Source: Oceanobacillus sojae
GTDB lineage: Bacteria > Bacillota > Bacilli > Bacillales > Amphibacillaceae
Direction: 5' to 3'
Assembly (NCBI RefSeq): GCF_900162665.1
Contig: NZ_LT727810.1
Span: forward strand, 155,067 to 219,066
Length of the DNA: 64,000 nt
A program made the position numbers and the translations under genes. Positions 8,458 through 17,110 of the stretch are shown in pieces; within the stretch, counting starts at the first letter, position 1; each line of letters starts with the position of its first letter. The notes beneath the pieces were generated by a model. That model was not told where the DNA came from, did no database searches, and saw only the letters and a list, made by a program, of their open reading frames with translations.

Positions 8458-11394
8458 GTGACCAGATTTAATAGTAAAAAAAATAAGCTTTCCTTTCTTT
8501 TTTTATTTGGATTAGGAGCCTTCTTGCTTCCGACTGCTTCTATATTTGCTGCAGCAAATGGCGGGGAAACGTCTCACGGGATTAATATACAATCTATCGT
8601 TTTCGTTATTACTGTGATTGTTGTAATCGCGGCAGTTGTCCTAATCGGATTTTCTATTTATCGAATGATCCGCTTAAAAAGAACACGTAAAGTTTTGTAT
8701 ACGCTGTTAAGCTTAGTACTTGTTTTATTAGTCGTATTCAATATAGCTGTAAACAACTTTTCTTTGTTAATCAATACAGCTCTTTCGTCTTCTCAAATGG
8801 ATGATGCAAAGGTGGAACAGACTAAAGATGAAGCAAGGGCATTAACGGAAGAACTTGAAAGTGAAGGAATTGTATTATTAGAGAACAAAAATAATTCGTT
8901 GCCAGTAGAAAAAGGTAATATCAATGTTTTTGGTTATACTTCTCGCTCTGTTGTTTACGGAGGCTCAGGTGCGGGTGGCGGAGCTGAAGAAAATAATATA
9001 GATCTGCAGCAAGGATTAAGCAATACCGGATTTAATGTAAATGAAGAATTAACGGAATTTTATGATGATCGTTTTGTTCCCAGAGAAGAAATAGATATTC
9101 ACGCACTTAATGGAGGGGATTTTAATATTCACGAGCCTGCCGTTTCAGAATACAGTGATGCATTGATGGAATCCGCAAAGTCATTCAGTGATACTGCACT
9201 CGTTGTCTTTTCCAGAAACAGTGGTGAAGGAGCAGATATCACCAAAGATATGAAAGATTTAATTGGTGGAACAAAAGGAAAACATTACTTAGAACTTGCG
9301 GATAATGAAGAAGCTATGCTGGAGATGGTAAAGGAAAACTTTGATAATGTAGTCGTACTTATTAATTCTTCTTATCCGATGGAATTAGGTTTCCTGGATG
9401 ATGAGGCTATTGATGCGGCGTTATGGGTTGGTGGTCCTGGATTTTCTGGTTTTAATGCTGTTGGTGATGTGCTATCAGGAGAGGTGAATCCTTCAGGACG
9501 TCTAGTAGATACCTATGCTTATGATTTAACAAGTGCCCCTTCTTACTATAATATCGGAGAGTTTCCATATGAAAACTCAGATTTTGAATATGGTGATGAT
9601 ACATGGCACTATAAATACATTGACTATGCTGAGGGGATCTATGTAGGATATCGTTACTATGAAACAAGGTATGTTGATAATCAAACTGGAGAAATGGACG
9701 AGGAAGCTTATAATGAGACCGTACAATATCCATTCGGTTACGGCTTATCTTATACTGATTTCCAACAAGAAATTATTGATTACAGCTTTAACGATGACCA
9801 AATAACGTTGGACGTTGAAGTAACCAATGATGGAGAAGTAAGCGGGAAAGATGTTGTCCAGGCTTATTATACTGCCCCTTATACAGTGGGGGGGATTGAA
9901 AAATCACATGTTGTCCTAGCTGGGTTCGATAAAACAAATGAACTGGCGCCTGGAGATAGCGAAATAGTCACAATCGAATTTTCAGTTGAGGATATGGCAA
10001 GCTATGATTATGAAGAACAAAAATCTTATGTCTTGGAAGAGGGAGATTATCAAATTAAACTCATGAACAATTCACATGATGTGATTGATTCTGAGACTTA
10101 TGAAGTGCCATCTACAATTGTTTACAATGAGGATAATCAAAGAGATAGTGATCAAGTAGTAGCTACCAATCGTTTTGATGATGCACTTGGTGATGTGACT
10201 TATCTGTCTCGGGCAGATTGGGAAGGGACGATGCCAACTGAAATTGCACAACCTAAGGAAGCGTCACAAGAATTATTGGATGCCCTGGCAGATTTCACAG
10301 TAGAAGTTGAGGATAATGAAGAACCGATAGTCAAGGAGGATCATGGATTGTCATTATACGACATGAAGGGTCTGGATTATGAAGATCCAAAATGGGATCA
10401 ATTATTAGAACAATTGTCTGTGAAAGACATGGAGAACTTGATTACTCATGGAGGATTTCAAACGCCGGCTATCAATTCTGTGAAAAAACCTGCTACAATT
10501 GATAGTGATGGACCAGCTGGAATCAATCACTTAGTTAGTCAAGCACATGGAAATCAGTACACAAGTGAAGTGGTGGTTGCCTCTACATGGAACACTGAAT
10601 TAGTTGAAAAAATGGGTAAATCACTTGCAGAAGAAGCGAAAGCATCTGGCATTACCGGTTTGTACTTACCTGGTGTTAATATCCATCGGTCTCCATTTGG
10701 CGGCCGGAACTTCGAATATTACTCAGAAGATAGCTTTTTGTCTGGTAAAATTGGTGCCAGCCTTTCCAAAGGAGCAATGGATAATGGTTCTTACGTTTTC
10801 ATGAAGCACTTCGCAATGTACGATATGGAAACGAAAAGATATGAGTTTCCTACAGGAGCAGCGACTTGGGCTAATGAACAATCAATGCGGGAAATATTCT
10901 TAAAACCATTTGAAATGGCTGTTAAAGAAGTAGGAATTACGGGTATTATGTCTTCTTACAACCGTATTGGACCAACATGGGTTGGGGAATCAAAAGAGTT
11001 ATTAACAGATGTTCTGCGTGATGAATGGGGATTTAGAGGGACAGTTATCACTGATTACTTTAAACCTCAATACATGAATGTAGATCAAGGCTTAGCAGCG
11101 GGTAATGACCTAGTACTATATTTGTTGCCTACCGAATTGAAATCCGAAACAACGGATACAGATTGGGGACAACAAAACATGCGTAAAGCAAGCCATAATA
11201 TTCTGTATACGGTTGCCAATAGCCATGCGTTTGATGTTGCTCAAACCAAGGTTCCCAATTGGATTTATCTTCTGATAGGTATTGATGCAGTTCTCTTGTT
11301 GTTATTAACTTTAGGTTACATGAAGGTAACGAATAGCAAGAAAATCATGCGGAAAAAGGAAATGATAAAATCTGAAAAAGTAAGCAGTAACTAA
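8458..11394 (+). CDS. membrane-anchored GH3 glycosidase with inverted domain order
   Basis: A 978-residue protein with a GTG start after a GGGGG ribosome site. The N-terminus holds a signal-like segment (12-32) and two more hydrophobic spans (43-70 and 80-102). The GH3 C-terminal sandwich comes first (about 130-370; EGIVLLENKNNSLPV), then a fibronectin-III-like domain (about 440-530). The catalytic barrel comes last (about 640-900) with DSDGPAGIN, FMKHFAMYDME and the probable nucleophile Asp866 in GTVITDYF. A final membrane span covers about 935-958. A reversed domain order is known for a minority of bacterial GH3 enzymes (for example a Butyrivibrio enzyme). The catalytic part should face outside. 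The usual TDW is TDY here. Extracellular glycan trimming is likely; the substrate is unknown. Confidence 0.85.
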   Translation: MTRFNSKKNKLSFLFLFGLGAFLLPTASIFAAANGGETSHGINIQSIVFVITVIVVIAAVVLIGFSIYRMIRLKRTRKVLYTLLSLVLVLLVVFNIAVNNFSLLINTALSSSQMDDAKVEQTKDEARALTEELESEGIVLLENKNNSLPVEKGNINVFGYTSRSVVYGGSGAGGGAEENNIDLQQGLSNTGFNVNEELTEFYDDRFVPREEIDIHALNGGDFNIHEPAVSEYSDALMESAKSFSDTALVVFSRNSGEGADITKDMKDLIGGTKGKHYLELADNEEAMLEMVKENFDNVVVLINSSYPMELGFLDDEAIDAALWVGGPGFSGFNAVGDVLSGEVNPSGRLVDTYAYDLTSAPSYYNIGEFPYENSDFEYGDDTWHYKYIDYAEGIYVGYRYYETRYVDNQTGEMDEEAYNETVQYPFGYGLSYTDFQQEIIDYSFNDDQITLDVEVTNDGEVSGKDVVQAYYTAPYTVGGIEKSHVVLAGFDKTNELAPGDSEIVTIEFSVEDMASYDYEEQKSYVLEEGDYQIKLMNNSHDVIDSETYEVPSTIVYNEDNQRDSDQVVATNRFDDALGDVTYLSRADWEGTMPTEIAQPKEASQELLDALADFTVEVEDNEEPIVKEDHGLSLYDMKGLDYEDPKWDQLLEQLSVKDMENLITHGGFQTPAINSVKKPATIDSDGPAGINHLVSQAHGNQYTSEVVVASTWNTELVEKMGKSLAEEAKASGITGLYLPGVNIHRSPFGGRNFEYYSEDSFLSGKIGASLSKGAMDNGSYVFMKHFAMYDMETKRYEFPTGAATWANEQSMREIFLKPFEMAVKEVGITGIMSSYNRIGPTWVGESKELLTDVLRDEWGFRGTVITDYFKPQYMNVDQGLAAGNDLVLYLLPTELKSETTDTDWGQQNMRKASHNILYTVANSHAFDVAQTKVPNWIYLLIGIDAVLLLLLTLGYMKVTNSKKIMRKKEMIKSEKVSSN

Positions 11395-11568
11395 GTAAAT
11401 GTTACAAAGTATGTTAAGAAAAGTATCTGCAGCGAGAAATTGTTGGTTCAAATGCCATTCAAACCACTGAATAAGGCAAAAAGGCGTTTTTATTGGAGTT
11501 AAAATGAAAAGTATTATTGAAATGAACGTGAAAGAGACTTAATAGAATAGTAGATTTTTAGAGAAACA

Positions 11569-11595
11569 GTCCATACGAGATATGGGCTTTTTTCT
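11569..11595 (+). terminator. possible weak terminator
   Basis: CCATA-cgaga-TATGG followed by GC and six T. The stem is short, but it is the only terminator-like structure after the membrane GH3 gene. Confidence 0.4.
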
Positions 11596-11626
11596 ATCAA
11601 ATAAATTAACAATTAAATTATAAAAA

Positions 11627-12283
11627 ATTATCCCTGCTATTGCAGAGGCAGGAATTTTGAAAGGGTTATTGGTTGTTCTGGGTAACCTCGGTTGGGTTGC
11701 CGCTGATTCCAATACGTTCATGGTTCTAAATGTTATCTCGGATGCTGTGTTTTACTTTTTACCGATTTTATTGGCATTTAGTGCAGCCAATAAATTCCGC
11801 TGTAGTCCCATTATTGCAGCAGTAATTGGTGGTATCCTATTACACCCGACATTTACAGGCTTAGTTGCAGAAGGAAATACTGGAATCGATTTCTTTTCTA
11901 TTCCATTTACATTAATGAACTATTCCTCTTCTGTACTACCGATTATTATTGGCGTTTGGTTGTTGTCTTATATTGAGCGATTTATTAAATCGTGGATGCC
12001 AAAAGTATTGGATATTGTTTTTACACCTGTTTTATCCTTAATTATTACCGTACCGTTAATTCTAATTGTTATTGGTCCAATCAGTATATGGATTGGTGAT
12101 TTATTCTCAGTAGGTTTCAACGCTTTATACAGCAACTTAACCTTTATTGCAGGAATGATTTTAGGGGCATTATATCCATTGCTCGTGTTGACAGGCACAC
12201 ATTACGGTCTGCTGCCTATGTTGATAAAAGAAACATGTTTAAAGAGCCTTTCCGCGCTTATGCAGGATAGGCTCTTATTTTGA
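11627..12283 (+). pseudogene. truncated beta-glucoside PTS EIIC (BglP-type) remnant
   Basis: An open frame encodes only the middle of a beta-glucoside-type EIIC. It begins mid-domain at IIPAIAEAGILKGLL, before any good start codon, and shows the family phrases PILLAFSAANKF, GGILLHPTF, IPFTLMNYSSSVLPII and GTHYGLLPM. After that phrase homology stops and about 20 unrelated residues read into a terminator hairpin. The EIIB part, the rest of EIIC and EIIA are all missing. It follows the membrane GH3 gene, so an intact PTS for that enzyme's product was probably once here. An intact paralogue lies at 55235-57187. No ribosome site is seen, so it is probably not expressed as a functional protein. Confidence 0.8.
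12241..12280. terminator. hairpin ending the EIIC remnant
   Basis: AAGAGCCT / AGGCTCTT with a 19-base loop, followed by ATTTT on the plus strand and CTTTAAA on the minus strand. It may serve both the remnant and the minus-strand small gene beyond it. Confidence 0.6.
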
Positions 12284-12327
12284 ATTCTTCTATCAGCAAA
12301 TAATAGAAAAATGACAGTATTTATAAC

Positions 12328-12528
12328 TTAAAGATTCTGTTGATTCATCGTTCCTACAAGTGAAATGATAGTAAAAATGACAGTAATAATAAATAGCTTT
12401 AACCAAAATTTAGAAATTGGTTTCTTCTTTATTGCACGGTAGATAAGGCTCCAAATCCATGTGAATAATAAAGAAAGTAAAAATGCTCCGATCAGTCTGC
12501 CGAAAAGGTAAGCTATCATGTTGGTCAT
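12328..12528 (-). CDS. small hydrophobic membrane protein, unknown function
   Basis: A 66-residue protein with two predicted membrane segments (about 5-30 and 42-60) separated by a basic loop (RAIKKKPISKF). A clear AAAGGAG ribosome site precedes the ATG, which supports a real gene. I recognise no family. It stands alone between the EIIC remnant and the SGNH hydrolase gene. Confidence 0.6.
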   Translation of the reverse strand: MTNMIAYLFGRLIGAFLLSLLFTWIWSLIYRAIKKKPISKFWLKLFIITVIFTIISLVGTMNQQNL

Positions 12529-12720
12529 GGTGGCGTTCTCCTTTGTTTGTTGTTTGGTATTGATGGGATGTTGATGAGTTTTATAGAAATATATTATCAG
12601 ATTTATCAGGAAGTATCTATATTACATATTTAAATGCGGTGGATGAATGTAATCTGATTTAAGGTAAGAAGATGGATAAGAGGAATTTCATAAGTTAAAA
12701 GTGGTTCTCTGAAAGTATAC

Positions 12721-12768
12721 AAAAAACTTAGGCTCTCGGATAAAGAGATATACGATAAGCCTAAGTTT
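12721..12768 (-). terminator. terminator of the SGNH hydrolase gene
   Basis: On the minus strand AAACTTAGGCT pairs with AGCCTAAGTTT and a T run follows, just beyond the stop codon at 12777. Confidence 0.85.
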
Positions 12769-12776
12769 CCAGGGTG

Positions 12777-14138
12777 TTATTTATATGTTTTAGAATCATT
12801 CATTTCCGGCAATATAATTGTCTGGTCTGGAAATATCAAATCTGGATTTTGAATCTGATCCCGATTCGCTTGATAAATAGCTTGAACTTCTTTCATTATT
12901 TGTGCATCAGTTTGTTCTCCGCGGTAATTTTCCTTTGCAATATTCCAGAGATTATCTTCAGGTGTTACTACATAGGAAGATTCTTTTGGCTTCCCGCGAT
13001 TTTCCACTAACTCGGTGGTAACCTCTAACCCACGTCCGGTGTCAATACCGCTGTCGCCAAAGGTATAGACCGTTGTATATTCGGAAGGAATAGTACCATC
13101 AGCTATTGCTTCGGCAAAATCGCTGGTATTACCATTATAGACCTGCTCGAAAGTGCCCTCGTTATCATTTGTTGTGATGTCGGAGTTTAAAAGGTACGTA
13201 GCCAAGTGTTTTTGACTCCGGCTGGATAAATGATATTCATCGTAAGTATAGAAATCATCCGGTTCCCAGCCAGATGCTTCAGGATTATAATATTCGCTGT
13301 CTGTTGAGTAAGGAGCATAGCCGCCATAGATGTCTTCTGCTTCACTGGCAGGGAAGATGTCACTGTTATCTTCAGAAGCTAAGGCGTAACCATAAGCCGG
13401 AACCCAATCGGAAACAAGATAAAAGCCCATACTCTTATATCCGAATTTTTCAAAGCCCTGCTCATCAATATTCTTACGCAGCTGCTGGTTATGTCCGTAG
13501 ATAACCTCTACATCGTCAGGCGTGTTATCAAGAGCGAGATACTCTTCTATTTTTTTGACGACCTGCTGGTTTCTGATATCACCAAAGTCTGTTAAATCCG
13601 TACGCTGATCTACAAAACGATTTGGCAGCAGAATATACTTGGCACCGCCTTCTACAAGGTTTTGAACCATTTCAAGAGAATAATCACTGGCAAGCTCTGC
13701 TGCACGTTCCACTCCCAAATCTTCCACGGCATATGTATCATTTCCACCGATACTGATAATATAAAGAGCTTCGGGATCAGCTTCTCCGTTCGTATCTGCA
13801 AGGAATCTTATAGTCTGTTCTACTCCGCCCCAGCCTTTAATCCAGGAGGACCAGTTGGAATGTTCTTCTTTTGTATTTCCCATGTCACCAGAAAAAGCAC
13901 CGCCGACTGCATAGTTGGTTAAATTATCATAACCGCCAGCTAATTCTTTTGCGAGATATTCAGCAAAGATACGGCCGTTGGAATAGCGTCCCTCCCAGTA
14001 ATGTTCCTTATCTGCTTTTATATACATTCCGTCAGCAGGATCAAATCCTTCTGCTGATTGCGCCTTCATCGTTCTCGGGTAAATAATCATACCGAACAGA
14101 AGTGTCAACAGAAAGGTCAATAGAATCTTTTTCTTCAT
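12777..14138 (-). CDS. secreted SGNH/GDSL hydrolase with LysM domain, catalytic blocks permuted
   Basis: A 453-residue protein with a signal peptide (1-26, cleavage near MKAQSA). It begins with the segment that normally follows block I of GDSL esterases (EGRYSNGRIFAEYLAKEL, about 49-66). Next come block II (NYAVGGAFSG, 75-84), block III (GGND, 131-134) and block V (DEYH, Asp300/His303). Only then does the block I motif VYTFGDSGIDTG appear, with the nucleophile Ser363. So the order is II-III-V-I rather than I-II-III-V, a natural circular permutation. A LysM domain (about 388-445: VVTPEDNLWNIAKENY, IYQANRDQI) should tether it to peptidoglycan. It is probably an extracellular esterase or lipase acting on wall or lipid substrates. 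The start has a good AAGGAGG site, and the gene ends in a strong terminator. Confidence 0.85.
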   Translation of the reverse strand: MKKKILLTFLLTLLFGMIIYPRTMKAQSAEGFDPADGMYIKADKEHYWEGRYSNGRIFAEYLAKELAGGYDNLTNYAVGGAFSGDMGNTKEEHSNWSSWIKGWGGVEQTIRFLADTNGEADPEALYIISIGGNDTYAVEDLGVERAAELASDYSLEMVQNLVEGGAKYILLPNRFVDQRTDLTDFGDIRNQQVVKKIEEYLALDNTPDDVEVIYGHNQQLRKNIDEQGFEKFGYKSMGFYLVSDWVPAYGYALASEDNSDIFPASEAEDIYGGYAPYSTDSEYYNPEASGWEPDDFYTYDEYHLSSRSQKHLATYLLNSDITTNDNEGTFEQVYNGNTSDFAEAIADGTIPSEYTTVYTFGDSGIDTGRGLEVTTELVENRGKPKESSYVVTPEDNLWNIAKENYRGEQTDAQIMKEVQAIYQANRDQIQNPDLIFPDQTIILPEMNDSKTYK

Positions 14139-14410
14139 TATCTTTCCTCCTTGTATTTTCTAGGATGTTTGATTTTTGAAGCGTATGAAACCATCTTTAT
14201 TTGATATATTCCGGCACGCTAAAGACCTATATATTAATGTATCATACATCATGATAAATCCATAAATGAGCATATTTTAGAGTAACTGATCTATTACAAG
14301 CTAATTTAAGATAAACAGATATAAACTTTATACAGTAATAATTTTATAGATTTTATGCGAAATATCGGCGATTTTAAGTGAAAAAAGCGGAATAGTTATT
14401 TTCATAGTAA
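14139..14410. other. intergenic region upstream of the SGNH hydrolase
   Basis: AT-rich, with no gene that I can support. It should contain the minus-strand promoter of the SGNH gene, but no single promoter stands out. Confidence 0.4.
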
Positions 14411-14448
14411 TAAAAAACCCTTTCTGTTAACTCATGTAACAGAAAGGG
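14411..14448 (-). terminator. terminator of the HAD phosphatase gene
   Basis: On the minus strand CCCTTTCTGTTA pairs with TAACAGAAAGGG around a 6-base loop and is followed by TTTTTT. It lies about 45 bp after the stop codon. Confidence 0.9.
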
Positions 14449-14491
14449 ACTGCACCCTTATATTTAACCGCAAGGAAACGATAAAAGCGCC

Positions 14492-15238
14492 TTATATCCA
14501 AGCAGATAAAATATATTTTTCAATTGCTTTTCCAACCCCATCATGTTGATTGGTATCGGTGATATCATCAGCAGCTTGCTTTACAGCTGGTTGAGCATTT
14601 CCCATCGCCACTCCAATTCCGGCCGATTGAATCATTTTCACATCATTGAGACTGTCTCCCACTGCCATGACATTCTTCATCGTTATACCTAATTTTTCAC
14701 AGACCAATTCAAGAGCGGCTGCTTTATTCACACCTGCTGGATTGACCTCAACGGTGACGGCTGTCCGATTGCTGACTTCTATGCCATCTATCGAATGAAC
14801 TTTTGCTTCTATCTTATTTAAAATTTTTTCATCCTTATGGGAGCAGCTGAATTTCAGCCATCTGTAGTCATTATAGTTATCCGGTATGTCATTGTAAAAA
14901 GGTTCTTTTGAAGAAATGGTCCACGTATCCATTTTTAAGTCCCGGGCATAGCGATATAAATCAGCCAGTGCTTCTGCCTCCAGCAGATTTTCGGCAATAA
15001 CTGTTGTATAATCGCTTTCGAAGATTTGTCCGCCATTACATGTAATTAAATGAGAATTCAGCTGCAGATTTTGAACGTAAGTATAGCAGTGATGAAAGGG
15101 GCGTCCGGTACATAAGACAATAATGACACCTGCCTGATGCGCTTTCATAATTTGTTTTTTTGTCCAGCTGGTAATCTCTTTTTTGTCATCTAATAACGTG
15201 CCATCCATATCCAGTGCAATCAATCTTATATCTGTCAT
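14492..15238 (-). CDS. HAD superfamily phosphatase (Cof type)
   Basis: A 248-residue Cof/YidA-type sugar-phosphate or nucleotide phosphatase. The HAD motifs are DMDGTLL (nucleophile and acid Asp), a Thr in VLCTGRP, a Lys in the NKAAALELVCEKLG region, and GDSLNDVKMIQ near the C-terminus; the type IIB cap lies between. The ATG at 15238 is preferred to one 15 bp upstream because GGAGG is spaced 8 bp from it and the other has no ribosome site. It is divergent from the PTS gene and may act on an overflow sugar phosphate; the substrate is unknown. Confidence 0.88.
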   Translation of the reverse strand: MTDIRLIALDMDGTLLDDKKEITSWTKKQIMKAHQAGVIIVLCTGRPFHHCYTYVQNLQLNSHLITCNGGQIFESDYTTVIAENLLEAEALADLYRYARDLKMDTWTISSKEPFYNDIPDNYNDYRWLKFSCSHKDEKILNKIEAKVHSIDGIEVSNRTAVTVEVNPAGVNKAAALELVCEKLGITMKNVMAVGDSLNDVKMIQSAGIGVAMGNAQPAVKQAADDITDTNQHDGVGKAIEKYILSAWI

Positions 15239-15537
15239 AACGTCATCCTCCATATGTATTTACTATAGAATTTCCCTTTGTGTTTTAGTCCTGCTCCGTC
15301 TGATAATATGTTCACTATATCATTGCATAATAAATAAATCATTATCTGAAGGATCCTTTTTTATGACCTGGGTCATTTTCTATTACCTAAATAAGATAAT
15401 AGGAAATGGAGGAGCTTCAACTATTTTTTCATATTGATAGAATAGAAGCAGATAATAATTCCAAGCATTCATGCCATCTTTTATTAGTTTTTAGCGGAAA
15501 ATGAATTGGAATCATTGATACAAGGAGGTTTTAGAGG

Positions 15538-17088
15538 ATGAGTAAAAGAAAAATCGGTGACTCCATACAGCAATTCGGCAGAACGCTGCTTCTTCCAATT
15601 GGGGTATTGGCTCCTATCGGGATGCTTTTGGGGATCAGCGGCGCACTTACACAAGACTACATGGTGGACAAAGTTCCTTTCCTTGGAAATGATACCGTTA
15701 ACACCATTTTAGTAAGTATAAAGACCATCAGTAATGTTGTATTTGATAATATCCCGCTGCTATTCGCAATGGGTGTCGCCTACGGGATGGGGAAAAAGGA
15801 TAAAGGGATTTCGGTCTTTGCCTCCGTGGCAGGGTATCTGACCCTGATTGTTGCCATGAATGTATGGCTGACGGTCACGGGGACAATGGCAGATCCGGAT
15901 GTAATGACCCAGCAGGGGCAAATCGAAATACTTGGTATTCAAACGGTAAATATCAGTGCTGCCGGCGGGATTCTAACCGGTCTGATTGCAGCCTGGGCGA
16001 CGGAACGATTTTATAACCTGGAGCTTCCGGCGGCGCTGGCGTTCTTTTCCGGGAAAAAATCAGTTCCAATCATCACAATCGGATTAATGGCTGCAGTTGG
16101 GATGTTACTGCCTTTCATCTGGACATATTTTGTAGGGCTGTTAACGAACCTGTCAGCTGTATTTTTAAGCGTTGCAGGCCCTTTTTTCACAGCTGCAGGA
16201 GAACGATTATTCATTCCGTTTGGACTTCATCATGTCTGGAATGCATTGTTCCGATTCACAGAAGCCGGCGGGTCGTATGTTATCGAAGGTAAGACATATG
16301 TCGGTGTTGTTCCTGCTATTACAGAAATTCTGTTTAATCAGGGACCGAACAGTGAGTATTGGTCTATGATGCCGAAGCTGTCCCGTTTCATGGCGCAGCA
16401 GCAGATGCTGGTTGTCCTGTTTTTATTCCCGGCAATTGCTTTTGCGATGTACAAGGCAGCTTATAAAGAAAATAAAACATACGTCAAATCTATGCTGGTT
16501 ACCATGGTATTGACAGCTTTTCTTGGGAATGTAACAGAGCCGCTTGAATTTACTTTTGTTTTTCTAGCTCCGTTATTATATGTTGTATACGCCTGTATTG
16601 TTGGAATCGGCGCTGTGCTGCTGTCGCTGGCGGAGGTTTCGATTGGTTATATCAGGGGTACGATTTTTGACTTCACGATTTTTGGACTGCTTTATGAAAA
16701 TTCACGATGGATTTTCCTTGTTTTGATCGGATTGGGATTAGCTGTCGTCACTTATTTTATTTTTTATTGGGCTATTATCCGGTTTGATATAAAAACACCG
16801 GGCAGGGAAAAGCTTCAAAATGTGGACAATACACTGCTGAAGGAAAAACGCTATGACGAGATAGCAGATAAAGTAGTGGAGGCATTGGGTGGAAAAGAAA
16901 ACATTTTGAATGTAGACAATTGCATTACCAGGCTCCGAATTGATTTAAAAGAGGTCAGAGATATCAACAAAGATTTATTAAACAGTACCGGGTGTTCCGG
17001 GTTCTTTTTCCCGACGGCCAAGCATATTCATATCGTTTATGGGACACAGGTAGAATTTGTAAAAAATGCAGTAGATGAGAAAGTATAG
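15538..17088 (+). CDS. PTS EIICB permease, glucose/maltose family
   Basis: A 516-residue PTS permease. EIIC covers about 1-420 with multiple membrane spans and family motifs such as IPFGLHHVWNALFRFTEAGG and VTEPLEFTFVFLAPLLY. EIIB lies at about 435-516, with the phosphorylated Cys462 in DNCITRLRIDL. No EIIA is encoded, so a separate EIIA must serve it. An AAGGAGG site precedes the ATG. The gene for a fumarase-superfamily lyase starts 22 bp downstream, so import and a lyase step are coupled. The sugar is not clear; MalX- and PtsG-like branches are both possible. Confidence 0.88.
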   Translation: MSKRKIGDSIQQFGRTLLLPIGVLAPIGMLLGISGALTQDYMVDKVPFLGNDTVNTILVSIKTISNVVFDNIPLLFAMGVAYGMGKKDKGISVFASVAGYLTLIVAMNVWLTVTGTMADPDVMTQQGQIEILGIQTVNISAAGGILTGLIAAWATERFYNLELPAALAFFSGKKSVPIITIGLMAAVGMLLPFIWTYFVGLLTNLSAVFLSVAGPFFTAAGERLFIPFGLHHVWNALFRFTEAGGSYVIEGKTYVGVVPAITEILFNQGPNSEYWSMMPKLSRFMAQQQMLVVLFLFPAIAFAMYKAAYKENKTYVKSMLVTMVLTAFLGNVTEPLEFTFVFLAPLLYVVYACIVGIGAVLLSLAEVSIGYIRGTIFDFTIFGLLYENSRWIFLVLIGLGLAVVTYFIFYWAIIRFDIKTPGREKLQNVDNTLLKEKRYDEIADKVVEALGGKENILNVDNCITRLRIDLKEVRDINKDLLNSTGCSGFFFPTAKHIHIVYGTQVEFVKNAVDEKV

Positions 17089-17110
17089 AGATTTTTAAAG
17101 GAGTGACATC

